Part shown: positions 32,044-40,272 of the stretch, piece by piece | Layout of the letters: the number at the start of each line of letters is the position of its first letter | Numbering within the stretch: the stretch's first letter is position 1 | Source: Streptomyces carminius | GTDB taxonomy: Bacteria > Actinomycetota > Actinomycetes > Streptomycetales > Streptomycetaceae | DNA: 64,000 nucleotides | Assembly (NCBI RefSeq): GCF_002794255.1 | Contig: NZ_PGGW01000011.1 | Span: 186,001-250,000, forward strand | Direction of reading: 5' to 3' | Translations under genes and position numbers: made by a program | The notes under the pieces: generated by a model | The model's input: only the letters and a program-made list of their open reading frames with translations | Told to the model about the DNA's origin: nothing | Databases searched by the model: none

Positions 32044-33690
32044 ATGACGGAAACCACGATCCCCCCGACACCCCCACCCGAGACCGACCCCACACCTGCC
32101 CCTGCGGCTCCTGCTCCGGCCCCGGTGGTCGAGCAGGCACCGCCCTCCGACGCCGCCGCCGACAACACGGGGCACGCCCCGGGTGGGTGGCCGGTGGTGC
32201 CGCTGGCGCTGTCGGGGGCGAACACCACCGTCGGTGCGGTTTCGGCTGCCGCGCTGGCTGCTGGGCCGCTGGCTGCGGTGGTGGCCGCGACCGGGGCGGT
32301 GGTGCTGGGCACGGCCGCCGCCACCCGCGCCCGCCGCACCACTCCGAAGCGGGAAGCCCGGCGGGCAGCCGCCCGGACGGCCGGACGGAACGCGGCTGCT
32401 GCGGCGGCCCGGCGCACCGGCCACCGGAGCCTCCCTGTGGCTGCGGGCCGGTCCGGTGGTGCGGCCAAGCCCGGTCGCGCGGGCGGCCGGACGCGCCGCG
32501 GCAACGGCGCGTCTGGCAGTGCAGCGTCCCGGCACCGCAGCACTCCCGCCGCGGTGGCTGGGGCCGGGAAGCACTTCGGCAAGCACCACCGGCCCGGCAG
32601 CAAGCCGGGTGGTGGTGCGGCCGGCCGTTCTGGGGCCGGGCGCGGCGGTGGGCTGCTGAACCGGGCCGCTGCGGCGCGGTCTGGGCAGCGGGCCGCCGCG
32701 CCCACGCGGGCACAGCGGCGGGCGCAGACGGCTGCGGCGCGGCGGGCGGTGGCCGATGCCCGCCGCGCGCACGGCCCGGCCGCCCGTACCGCCGCCCGGC
32801 TCGCCGCCAAGAACCACAAGCAGCAGAAGCAGCAGAAGGCCGGTGGGCGGGGGCTGGCCGCCGCCCTGAACCGGGCCCGCACCGCCCGGGACCAGGCCGC
32901 CCGCCGGGGCCGGGCGGCCCGCGACGCCCGCACCGCCGGTGCGGTGGCAGCTCGCCGTTCGGCGCTGCGCAAGGCACCGGCCCGGCGGGCGGCGCGGCGG
33001 GCGCTGTGGCGCTCCGCGGCCCGCTCCTACGGCCGCTGCCTGCTCGCCGGGCTGCTGGCCGCCCCGCTCGGGCTGCTCGGCATGGCCACCACGCCCCTGG
33101 GCCGCCGGCTCGGGTGGGCGTGGCTGATGTATCCCGGCCGCCGCCTGTTCTGGCGCCTGGTCGGCCGGGCCCGCACCGAGCGCGAGCAGCGCGACACCGC
33201 GATCCGTGACCGGCTCGCCGCCGAGGAAGCCGCCGCCGACACCACGGCCGAGGAGAACGCGCACGAGGTGGGGGACCGCGTGCGGCGGCCCACCCACCTG
33301 CTCCCCACCCACCCCGATGCCACCCGCTCTGTGGAGGTTGTGAACGTGTCTGGTTTCCGCTTCGAAGAGGCCGCCGCCGAGATGGAAGAGGCGGCCCGCA
33401 CCTACACCCCCGACGGCGCCATGGAAATCCTGGCCATGATCGAGAACCTGCCCGCCGCGATGACCTCGGTGGCCAACACCTTCCGCATCCTGGCCGAGCG
33501 CTCCGACGACGAATTCCCGCTGGAGAAGGAGGTCGCCGCCGGGTTCGAGGACATCTACGCCGCGCTGGTGGCCGCCATCGACAAGGCCGAGGAGATGGGC
33601 CCGCTCTTCCGCCGGGTCCACGAAGCCGACATCGCCCGCCACGAGGACCCCCGCAACGGCACCGAAGCTGAGAAGGGCTGGAACGTCTGA
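32044..33690 (+). CDS. Alanine/arginine-rich transfer membrane protein
   Basis: 548-residue protein. A Pro/Ala-rich N-terminus leads to a hydrophobic segment (residues 60-100, AAALAAGPLAAVVAATGAVV). A long Ala/Arg-rich, highly basic region (about 105-320) follows and could bind DNA. Then come a second membrane pair (LLAGLLAAPLGLLGMA; LGWAWLMYPGRRLFW) and an acidic helical C-terminal domain (FRFEEAAAEMEEAA...). ATG 32044 has GGAGGA 8 bases upstream. It overlaps traB by one base, so it is a likely TraB partner at the membrane. Confidence 0.65.
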   Translation: MTETTIPPTPPPETDPTPAPAAPAPAPVVEQAPPSDAAADNTGHAPGGWPVVPLALSGANTTVGAVSAAALAAGPLAAVVAATGAVVLGTAAATRARRTTPKREARRAAARTAGRNAAAAAARRTGHRSLPVAAGRSGGAAKPGRAGGRTRRGNGASGSAASRHRSTPAAVAGAGKHFGKHHRPGSKPGGGAAGRSGAGRGGGLLNRAAAARSGQRAAAPTRAQRRAQTAAARRAVADARRAHGPAARTAARLAAKNHKQQKQQKAGGRGLAAALNRARTARDQAARRGRAARDARTAGAVAARRSALRKAPARRAARRALWRSAARSYGRCLLAGLLAAPLGLLGMATTPLGRRLGWAWLMYPGRRLFWRLVGRARTEREQRDTAIRDRLAAEEAAADTTAEENAHEVGDRVRRPTHLLPTHPDATRSVEVVNVSGFRFEEAAAEMEEAARTYTPDGAMEILAMIENLPAAMTSVANTFRILAERSDDEFPLEKEVAAGFEDIYAALVAAIDKAEEMGPLFRRVHEADIARHEDPRNGTEAEKGWNV

Positions 33691-35837
33691 TGACCACCAA
33701 CACCGCCAACACCGCAAGTGGTGGGCCGGTGCTGGATTGGGCGGCCGGTCACGGACCCGTGACCGGCGCCCTGTCCGCCACCACCGGCGCCTTCGCCGCC
33801 GCCACCACCGGCGCCGCCACCGGTATGCCGCCCGGCTGGGCCCTGGCGGTCGGCGCCGCCGGGGCCCTGGGCCACACCATCGCCGGACTCCGAGTGCGCA
33901 ACGCCGGGCGCACGGTCGCCACCCGGGCCGCCTGCTGGCTGCTCGGGGCCGGGTGGACCACCTGGGCCATGGCCACTGGACCGCTCACCTGGACGGCGCT
34001 GGGCTCGCTGGCCGCGCTCGGGGTGGGCATCGGGACCGCCAACCGGTCCGCCGACCTCTACGAAGAAGCCCGCGAGGAGGAGGCGATCGCAGCGGCCGAG
34101 CGGCAGGTGGCCGCCGAGCTGTCCGCCGAGCGGCGCGCGATCGCCGCCGAGTGGGCCGACCGCATCCAGCGGGTGTGCGGCATCACGGTGCGGGTGCTGG
34201 CGGTGGAGATGTGGCCCACCGGTACCGGCTTCTCCCTCGACGCCGAACTCCCCCCGGGCGGCGCCACCTACGACAAAGTCGCCAAGGAGGCGCCGCGGCT
34301 GTCGGCGGACGCCAGGCTGCCGCACGGCTGCACCGCCACCGCCTCCCCCGGCATCGACCAGGGCCGGGTCATCCTCGATGTGACCACCGTCAATGTGCTG
34401 GCCGAGGAGCGCACCTACCCCGACGACTACGGCCCGCTGTCGGTGCTCACGGGGATTCCGTGGGGGTACCGGACCAACGCCGAGGAGATCCGCACCTACC
34501 TGCGCGAACAGTGCGCCCTGGTCGTGGGCCCGACCGGGTCGGGCAAGACCAACATGGTGCACGTCATCCTGGCCGGGTTCGCCCGCGCAGACGACGTGCT
34601 CACCTTCGTCATCGACCTCAACGCCGGATCCGCCGGCCTCCCGTGGGTGCTCCCCGCCCTGTCCGGAGACCTGCGGGGCCCGGACGGGGCGCCGGTGCGG
34701 CCCGGGATCGACTGGCTGGCCGCCACCCACGAAGAGGCCACCATCATGCTGGATGCGGTGCTGCGCATCGCCCGGCACCGCAAGACCGTCTATCAGGACC
34801 TGATGGCCCGCGCGAACACCGACCTGCTCCCGATCAGCGCGCGGATTCCGCAGATCATGCTGGTGGTCGACGAGGGTGCGGAGATCCTGACCAGCACCGA
34901 CCGCGCCATGCGCCAGCTCGCGGCCAAGATCCTGGAGGTCATCCGCATCGCCCGCGCCATGGGCGTGCGCACCGTCCTGACCGCGCTGGGGGCCACCGGC
35001 TCAGTGCTGGGGAACCTGATGATCCGCCGGGAAGCCAAAGTCCGGGTGGCGCTGACGGGCGGGGAGACCGAGGGCATGGACCTGTCCAAGATGTTCCCCG
35101 GCACCCGCGGCCTGCGCACCGACCAGGCCCCGTACAAGGGCTCGGGGTTCCTGGGCACCCCCGAGGAGACGGCCGGACTGTTCAAGGCGTGGCGGATCCT
35201 GCCCAACCAGATCCGCGACATCACCACCGCCACCACCGACCGCCACCCGGTCTTGGACGCCCCGTCCAAGGAGGCGGCCGGAGACGCCTACACCCGCCGC
35301 TGGGACCCCGACCGCACCGCATGGATGCGCGACACCACCAGCGGGTCGGACACGAGCACCGGCACCGGCACCACCGCGGCGCAGACCACCGGCAGCGGGC
35401 GGGACGGACTGAACCTCTCCGCCCTACGCAACGAGCAGCCGGAGCAGGGCCCGGAGCCGGACGCCGATGCACTGGCCGCCCGGTTCATGGCCGAGATCGA
35501 CAAGACGTTCGGCACCACCGCCGAACCCGGCACCCCGGACCGGCCCGAGCAGCGGGACGACAAGCCGCCCACGGCACCCCGGCCGGGGCTGAACCTCTCC
35601 GCCCTACGCGGACAGGGAGAGCAGGCGCCGGAGGCCGGTCCGGCATGGCTGGCCGACGCGATCGACGCGATCGCCTCCGCCGGCGCCGCAGGGATGAAGC
35701 CGTCCGCGATCGCGGAACTGGTCGGCAAGGACCGCAAGACCGTCCGCGCCGCCCTGCGGGCCGCGGCCGAGCGCGGGGAGCTGGTCTACCGGGACAACGG
35801 GCCGCACTCGGTCTACCTCCACCCCGACCACGCCTGA
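33690..35837 (+). CDS. traB: FtsK/SpoIIIE-type DNA translocase TraB
   Basis: 715-residue hexameric DNA pump that moves double-stranded DNA between mycelia in AICE transfer. Hydrophobic segments lie between residues 45 and 120. Walker A (GPTGSGKTN) lies near residue 282 and Walker B (QIMLVVDEGAE) near 390. The C-terminal 70 residues form a winged helix (GMKPSAIAELVGKDRKTVRAALRAAAERGELVY) that in related TraB proteins recognises short repeats in the clt locus. Two LNLSALR copies occur in the linker. Two repeat arrays near the gene are candidate targets. No relaxase is encoded. Confidence 0.92.
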   Translation: MTTNTANTASGGPVLDWAAGHGPVTGALSATTGAFAAATTGAATGMPPGWALAVGAAGALGHTIAGLRVRNAGRTVATRAACWLLGAGWTTWAMATGPLTWTALGSLAALGVGIGTANRSADLYEEAREEEAIAAAERQVAAELSAERRAIAAEWADRIQRVCGITVRVLAVEMWPTGTGFSLDAELPPGGATYDKVAKEAPRLSADARLPHGCTATASPGIDQGRVILDVTTVNVLAEERTYPDDYGPLSVLTGIPWGYRTNAEEIRTYLREQCALVVGPTGSGKTNMVHVILAGFARADDVLTFVIDLNAGSAGLPWVLPALSGDLRGPDGAPVRPGIDWLAATHEEATIMLDAVLRIARHRKTVYQDLMARANTDLLPISARIPQIMLVVDEGAEILTSTDRAMRQLAAKILEVIRIARAMGVRTVLTALGATGSVLGNLMIRREAKVRVALTGGETEGMDLSKMFPGTRGLRTDQAPYKGSGFLGTPEETAGLFKAWRILPNQIRDITTATTDRHPVLDAPSKEAAGDAYTRRWDPDRTAWMRDTTSGSDTSTGTGTTAAQTTGSGRDGLNLSALRNEQPEQGPEPDADALAARFMAEIDKTFGTTAEPGTPDRPEQRDDKPPTAPRPGLNLSALRGQGEQAPEAGPAWLADAIDAIASAGAAGMKPSAIAELVGKDRKTVRAALRAAAERGELVYRDNGPHSVYLHPDHA

Positions 35838-35857
35838 CACCAGTTACACACAGCTAC

Positions 35858-35975
35858 TGCGTAGTGGGTAGTGGGGCACACCCCACTACCCACTACGCAT
35901 GCCCCAACGGCCCACACGGGCCGTCTGACCGGTGCTTCCCCACTGGGGACCCCAGTACCCACTAGCCACCCCACT
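35858..35975. repeat. Large inverted repeat with CCCACTA copies after traB
   Basis: Perfect 19-bp arms (35858-35876 with 35881-35899) around a 4-base CACA loop, starting 21 bases after traB. Each arm has two TAGTGGG/CCCACTA units, and two more CCCACTA copies follow at 35958 and 35969, making six. It could be a terminator, the clt transfer site bound by TraB, or both. Confidence 0.65.
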
Positions 35976-36020
35976 ACCGGCACACACCGTGACCGACACC
36001 CACCGTACAAGGAGGCAGTC

Positions 36021-36329
36021 ATGACCCGCCGCACCCCGCACCCGCCCCCCACCGGGGGCCACCTCCCGCACCTGCCCGCCGAGGTCTACCGGCAGTTAGG
36101 CGATCGCCCGGTCGTCATCATCCACGCACCCGCCCCGCGGCGCCCGGCCGCCGCCTACGCGGTGCCGCTCGCCATCGGACTGGCCGCCGGATTCGGCTTC
36201 ATCGGCCTGGTCGCCGCGGGCATCGCGCTGTTCGAGTTCGCCGCCCGCACCGCCGCCCTGCTCGGCACCCTGGCCGGCCCGATCGGCATCGGCACCTTCT
36301 TCCAACTCGCCCGCCCCAAGCACAAGTGA
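36021..36329 (+). CDS. Small two-segment membrane protein (Spd-like)
   Basis: 102-residue protein. A proline-rich N-terminus with LPAEVYRQLGDRPVVIIH is followed by two hydrophobic segments (AVPLAIGLAAGFGFIGLVAAGIALF; TAALLGTLAGPIGIGTFFQLA). Small membrane proteins of this kind next to traB assist plasmid spread in Streptomyces. AAGGAGG lies 7 bases before ATG 36021. No specific family assigned. Confidence 0.65.
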   Translation: MTRRTPHPPPTGGHLPHLPAEVYRQLGDRPVVIIHAPAPRRPAAAYAVPLAIGLAAGFGFIGLVAAGIALFEFAARTAALLGTLAGPIGIGTFFQLARPKHK

Positions 36330-36332
36330 CGC

Positions 36333-36379
36333 CCGGAGCGGACCGCCCACTCTCGCCAAAGAAGCGCGGTCCGCTCCGG
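36333..36379 (+). terminator. Hairpin 1 with loop TCTCGCCAAAGA
   Basis: Perfect 14-bp stem (CCGGAGCGGACCGC / GCGGTCCGCTCCGG) whose 19-base loop contains TCTCGCCAAAGA. The same loop core sits in the hairpin at 37541-37585. It lies between the small membrane gene and the methyltransferase gene. Confidence 0.65.
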
Positions 36380-36417
36380 CACTCCCAGCCTCAGCAAGAG
36401 ACTCAGGAGGTCCCAGC

Positions 36418-37533
36418 ATGACCCATCCTCCCGACCCGGTGCGCATTGGTTCGGTGTGCACCGGCTACGGCGGCCTGGACATGGCCGTCCAAGCCGTGTT
36501 CGGCGGCTCCCTGGCGTGGGTGGCCGACAACGACCCCGGCGCCGCCCGGATCCTGGCCCACCACTGGCCGCAGGTACCCAACCTCGCAGACATCACCGCC
36601 GTGGACTGGCGCGCGGTGGAGCCGGTGGACATCGTGTGCGGCGGCTACCCCTGTCAGCCGTTCAGCACCGCCGGCAAACGGAAGGGAGTCACCGATGACC
36701 GCCACATCTGGCCGCACATCGCCCGTGCCCTTGGCGTACTACGACCCCGGTACGCGGTCTTTGAGAACGTCGCAGGGCACCTTTCCCTCGGATTCGACAC
36801 CGTCCTCACCGACCTTGCCGCCCTCGGGTTCGATGCGCGGTGGTGCACTCTTCGCGCATCCGATGTCGGTGCTCCCCACCGGCGCAACCGCCTGTTCCTC
36901 CTCGCCTGGCCTGCCCACCCCCCGCGCGAGGGACGCCAAGGGCCGCGGCTACCGCGATGGCCTGCCGACGGTGGCCGCGCTGCTGCCCACTCCCTCGACC
37001 TCGGAGGCGACCGGGACCGGGCACGCGGCACAGGGCGGGATGAACCTGCGGCACGCCGTCTCCCTGCTGCCCACCCCGGTGGCCGGGGACGCCCGGGGAG
37101 CCCGGCAGGCCACCGCGCCGAACCCGCGCAGCACCTCACCGACCCTGACCGACCTGACCCACAGTGGCACCCTGCTGCCCACTCCGCGGGCGACGGACGG
37201 GACCAAGGGCGGTCCGAACCAGCGCGGCAGCAAGGGGGATCTGACCCTGCCCTCGGCAGCCCACCGGATTGGGGCCCCTACACCCCGGCCGTCCGGCGCT
37301 GGGAAGCCGTCCTCGGCCGCCCCGCCCCGGGGCCAGTTGACGCTCTGGGACGGCTGAACCCGCTCCTGGTGGAGTGGCTGATGGGCCTGCCCGCCGGCCA
37401 CGTCACCGACGTGCCCGGGCTGTCCCGCACCGCCCAGCTCAAGGCCCTGGGCAACGGCGTCGTTCCCCACCAGGCCACCACCGCCCTGCGGCTACTGGCC
37501 ACTGCGGAGACCGACACCGCCCACGCGGCCTGA
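36418..37533 (+). CDS. dcm: DNA cytosine-5 methyltransferase
   Basis: 371-residue C5-cytosine methylase. Motif I is GSVCTGYGGLDMAV (residue 11), motif IV the catalytic CGGYPCQPFS (about 78), motif VI FENVAGHLSL (about 118), motif VIII-like GAPHRRNRLFLLAW (about 158). The end matches motifs IX-X (RLNPLLVEWLMGLP, QLKALGNGVVPHQA). The variable region between (about 170-275) is low-complexity in this frame, whereas the +1 frame there encodes an ordered-looking LPTP-repeat protein. Together with GC3 this suggests overlapping genes. ATG 36418 has AGGAGGT 8 bases upstream. It may protect or mark the element's DNA. Confidence 0.85.
   Translation: MTHPPDPVRIGSVCTGYGGLDMAVQAVFGGSLAWVADNDPGAARILAHHWPQVPNLADITAVDWRAVEPVDIVCGGYPCQPFSTAGKRKGVTDDRHIWPHIARALGVLRPRYAVFENVAGHLSLGFDTVLTDLAALGFDARWCTLRASDVGAPHRRNRLFLLAWPAHPPREGRQGPRLPRWPADGGRAAAHSLDLGGDRDRARGTGRDEPAARRLPAAHPGGRGRPGSPAGHRAEPAQHLTDPDRPDPQWHPAAHSAGDGRDQGRSEPARQQGGSDPALGSPPDWGPYTPAVRRWEAVLGRPAPGPVDALGRLNPLLVEWLMGLPAGHVTDVPGLSRTAQLKALGNGVVPHQATTALRLLATAETDTAHAA
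36695..37357 (+). CDS. Overlapping LPTP-repeat protein inside dcm, +1 frame
   Basis: 220-residue frame wholly inside the methyltransferase gene. It has its own ATG with AAGGGAG 6 bases upstream. It reads LAYYDPGTRSLRTSQGTF, SPTLPPSGSMRGGALF, then repeated LLPTP units (SLLPTPVAGDAR, TLLPTPRATDGTKGGPNQRG) and ends QLTLWDG. From memory, this LPTP pattern is widespread in actinophage proteins annotated as methylase-associated. Hand counts over part of the overlap give GC3 near 75% in both frames, then about 86% in this frame versus 67% in the dcm frame around 37190-37280. Real overlap is likely; expression is unproven. Confidence 0.6.
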   Translation: MTATSGRTSPVPLAYYDPGTRSLRTSQGTFPSDSTPSSPTLPPSGSMRGGALFAHPMSVLPTGATACSSSPGLPTPRARDAKGRGYRDGLPTVAALLPTPSTSEATGTGHAAQGGMNLRHAVSLLPTPVAGDARGARQATAPNPRSTSPTLTDLTHSGTLLPTPRATDGTKGGPNQRGSKGDLTLPSAAHRIGAPTPRPSGAGKPSSAAPPRGQLTLWDG

Positions 37534-37540
37534 CAAGCGC

Positions 37541-37585
37541 CCGGGGCGGTCGCCTCATCTCGCCAAAGATCCGCGACCGCCCCGG
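37541..37585 (+). terminator. Hairpin 2 with loop TCTCGCCAAAGA
   Basis: Perfect 13-bp stem (CCGGGGCGGTCGC / GCGACCGCCCCGG) with a loop containing the same TCTCGCCAAAGA as hairpin 1, between dcm and the primase-polymerase gene. Both downstream genes start in the shared context AGGTCCCAGCATGACCCAT. Confidence 0.65.
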
Positions 37586-37622
37586 CCAACCAGCCCACTA
37601 CAGACCCGTTGGAGGTCCCAGC

Positions 37623-38525
37623 ATGACCCATGACGCACGCTCCGCGCTGCTGGCCGCGGCCCTGGCCGCCGCCGGGCGCGGCTGGCACGTCTTCCCCTTG
37701 CGGCCCGGCAGCAAGGTGCCCGCCCTGCACGGTGCGAAGGCGTGTTCCCGTACCGGGCCCTGTGCGGGCGGGCACGTGAAGTGGGAGCAGCGCGCCACCA
37801 CCGACCCCGGCCGCATCCGGGCCGCGTGGGCACAGGCGCCGTACAACGTCGGCATCGCCACCGGCCCGTCCGGGCTGGTCGTCATCGACCTGGACACCCC
37901 GGAGCACAAAGGCAAGAGGGACGCGCCTTGCGGCGCGACGACCTTTGCGGCGCTCTGCGAGCGCGCCGGGCACGCCGTCCCGGCCACCTACCGCACCCGG
38001 ACCGCGAGCGGCGGCACCCACCTGTACTTCACCGCCCCGCCCGGTGTGCGGCTGCCCAACACCGCGGGAACCATTGCCGCTTCGGTCGACACCCGGGCGT
38101 GGGGCGGATACGTGGTCGCCACCGGCAGCATCACCCCGGGCGGGCGGTACGAGGCTCTGTGCGCCGCTGAGACGGCCGCGGTGCCCGGATGGCTGCTCAG
38201 CATCCTCCGCCCGGCTCCCGCGCGCGCTGCGGGGCCGCTGCGGCTGCCTGCGGTGGACGGCAGCCGCGCCGCCGTGGCCGCGCTGGAAGCCGAATGCGCC
38301 GTGGTGGCCGCGGCTCCCGAGGGCGGGCGGAACGTCGCCTTGAACCGCAGCGCGTTCAAGGTGGGGCGGTTCGTCGCATGGGGCGACATCCCCCGTCACA
38401 TGGTGGAGGTGGCCTTCCAAGAGGCTGGAGAGGCGGCAGGACTCACCGCTGTCGAGTGCCGCGCCACGATCCGCAGTGCCCTGGACAGCTCCCTGCGCAC
38501 CGCCCGCCCCCGGGAGGCGGCATGA
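37623..38525 (+). CDS. Bifunctional DNA primase/polymerase (Prim-Pol)
   Basis: 300-residue replication protein of the archaeo-eukaryotic primase type found in AICEs and plasmids. The N-terminal Prim-Pol domain shows GWHVFPLRPGSKVPAL (residue 20), catalytic acids in VVIDLDTPEHKG (about 84), the SGGTHLYFTAP motif (about 130), and GGYVVATGSI. The C-terminal helical tail (GRNVALNRSAFKVGRFVAWG) is typical. It carries no helicase domain; the DUF3631 protein two genes downstream probably supplies that. It overlaps the next gene by 4 bases. Confidence 0.88.
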   Translation: MTHDARSALLAAALAAAGRGWHVFPLRPGSKVPALHGAKACSRTGPCAGGHVKWEQRATTDPGRIRAAWAQAPYNVGIATGPSGLVVIDLDTPEHKGKRDAPCGATTFAALCERAGHAVPATYRTRTASGGTHLYFTAPPGVRLPNTAGTIAASVDTRAWGGYVVATGSITPGGRYEALCAAETAAVPGWLLSILRPAPARAAGPLRLPAVDGSRAAVAALEAECAVVAAAPEGGRNVALNRSAFKVGRFVAWGDIPRHMVEVAFQEAGEAAGLTAVECRATIRSALDSSLRTARPREAA

Positions 38526-38881
38526 CCGCCCCCATCACCCCCCGCTTGGAAGGCCACCCCGCACCCCCGGCCGGCCTGTGCACCGCCCGGCCGCCCGCAC
38601 CCCCGGCGGCCGGAGGCGACCCGAAGGACGCCGCCCGTCAGGGCGTCCGCTCTGTTCCTCGTTCGAACCCGCGCCGTGGCAATGGCCGGTACCCGATCGC
38701 GTGGCTGCACATCACCGCACCCGGTCGCGGCGCGGTGCCCACGGCCCGGTCGTGGTGCGAGTGCGGCCACGACCGCAGCGCCGTCGGCACCGCCCGCGTG
38801 CTGGCCCTGATCGACGCGCACGCCGCGCACCGGGACCGCTGCCCGCTCCGCACCCCCCAGGAAGGGAGGGCCGCCGCATGA
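38522..38881 (+). CDS. Small cysteine/histidine protein of the replication block
   Basis: 119-residue protein. A proline-rich N-terminus precedes a conserved-looking core with WLHITAP and a metal-binding-like pattern SWCECGHDRSAVG...LIDAHAAHRDRCPL. Similar small proteins lie between primase and helicase genes of other AICEs. It is probably a zinc-finger accessory; function unknown. It overlaps genes on both sides by 4 bases. Confidence 0.65.
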   Translation: MTAPITPRLEGHPAPPAGLCTARPPAPPAAGGDPKDAARQGVRSVPRSNPRRGNGRYPIAWLHITAPGRGAVPTARSWCECGHDRSAVGTARVLALIDAHAAHRDRCPLRTPQEGRAAA

Positions 38882-40065
38882 CCACACCCCAGACAACCAC
38901 CACCGCATCCGCCGTCGACGGGGCCGCGCTGCTGGACGAGGTGGAGCGCTTCCACCGGCGCTTCAACGTCTTCCCCACCGAGGCCGCTTACGTCGCCGTG
39001 ACCCTGTGGGATGCTCACGCGCACCTGCTCGACTGCTTCGACTCCACCCCGCGGCTCGCCTTCCTCTCCCCGGAGCCCGGTTCGGGGAAGTCCCGGGCGC
39101 TGGAAGTGGTCGAAACGCTCGTGCCGCGTTCCATGGCCGCCGTGGACGCTTCGGCCGCGGCCCTGTTCCGGTCGGTGGCCGGGCTGGACGGCGGGCGTCC
39201 CACGATCCTGTTCGACGAGATTGACACCGTCTTCGGGCCGAAAGCCGGGGAGAACGAGCAGCTTCGCGGGTTCCTCAACGCCGGGCACACCCGCGGGCGG
39301 GTGATGTACCGGTGCGTGGGGGACGGCTCCAACCAGCAGGTACAGGGCTTCCCCTCGTTCTGCGCGGTGGCGGTGGCCGGACTCGGCTCGCTGCCGGACA
39401 CGATCCTGACCCGCTCGGTCATCATCCGCATGCGCCGCCGCGCCCGGAACGAGAAGGTGGAGCCCTTCCGCACCCGCATCCACGTCGCCGAGGGCAACGC
39501 CCTGCGCGACCAACTCGCTGCCTGGGCCGAAGCCATCCAGGAGCAGGTGGCCGACGCCTACCCGCAGATGCCCGAGGGGGTCACCGACCGGCCCGCCGAC
39601 GTGTGGGAACCGCTAATCGCGGTGGCGGACGCCGCCGGGGGCGACTGGCCGCGCCGGGCCCGGGAAGCCTGCCTGACGCTGGTCAAGGCATCCCAGGTGA
39701 ACGACAAGGCCAGCATTGGTATCCGGCTGCTGACCGACCTGCGCGACCACGTGCTGATCGGGGTGGACAAGCTGCCCACCGTCGCCATCCTCGACCGGCT
39801 CAACGCCCTGGACGACGCCCCTTGGGCCGATCTGGACGGCCGGCCGCTGGACTCCCGGCGGCTCTCCCGGATGCTGGGCCAGTACGTCACCGCCGACGGT
39901 GACCCGATCGCCTCCCGCAACATCCGCACCGCCGGAGGAGTCCTCAAGGGCTACCACGCCGAGGACCTGCACGACGCTTGGCAGCGCTACTGCCCGCCCC
40001 CTCCGGAAACTCCGCTACCTCCGCTCCAGCCGCTACAGCCCAGCTCACACCCCCTGCCCGCGTAG
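38878..40065 (+). CDS. DUF3631 helicase-like replication protein
   Basis: 395-residue P-loop protein. Walker A reads LSPEPGSGKSRALE near residue 65 and Walker B TILFDEIDTVFG near 105. A sensor-like segment (SVIIRMRRRA) near 183 precedes the DUF3631 C-terminal region (IGIRLLTDLRDHVL, SRRLSRMLGQY). Proteins of this family work with Prim-Pol to replicate integrative elements after excision. An array of TGTAGCGG iterons begins inside its 3' end and continues downstream. Confidence 0.85.
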   Translation: MTTPQTTTTASAVDGAALLDEVERFHRRFNVFPTEAAYVAVTLWDAHAHLLDCFDSTPRLAFLSPEPGSGKSRALEVVETLVPRSMAAVDASAAALFRSVAGLDGGRPTILFDEIDTVFGPKAGENEQLRGFLNAGHTRGRVMYRCVGDGSNQQVQGFPSFCAVAVAGLGSLPDTILTRSVIIRMRRRARNEKVEPFRTRIHVAEGNALRDQLAAWAEAIQEQVADAYPQMPEGVTDRPADVWEPLIAVADAAGGDWPRRAREACLTLVKASQVNDKASIGIRLLTDLRDHVLIGVDKLPTVAILDRLNALDDAPWADLDGRPLDSRRLSRMLGQYVTADGDPIASRNIRTAGGVLKGYHAEDLHDAWQRYCPPPPETPLPPLQPLQPSSHPLPA

Positions 40066-40226
40066 CGGACCCCGCCCGATGTAGCGGCTACACCCGGCCG
40101 CCCCGGACCCACCCGCCCGGGGCGGCCGGACCGCTCCCGAGGACGGCCGTAGCCGCTACACGCCGCCCTGCCGCTACACCAAACCCGCCGCTGACCTGCG
40201 CTGTAGCGGCGTGGCGGATGTAGCGG
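40012..40226. repeat. TGTAGCGG iteron array, candidate origin
   Basis: Six exact TGTAGCGG/CCGCTACA octamers at 40030(-), 40080(+), 40153(-), 40171(-), 40202(+) and 40219(+), plus 7-base matches at 40012 and 40062, within 215 bases. Some form dyads (TGTAGCGGCTACA at 40080). The place, between the replication and excision genes, fits an origin bound by the replication proteins or an excisionase control region. Confidence 0.65.
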
Positions 40227-40272
40227 ACCCCGGAAAGCCGAGACCAGCCCTCTGCGGAGGAGGCATGCCCGC

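Noticed and set aside
37374-37622. N-terminal extension of the Prim-Pol frame into dcm
   Set aside because: The family start and a ribosome site (GGAGG) are at ATG 37623; the upstream part is a dcm shadow.
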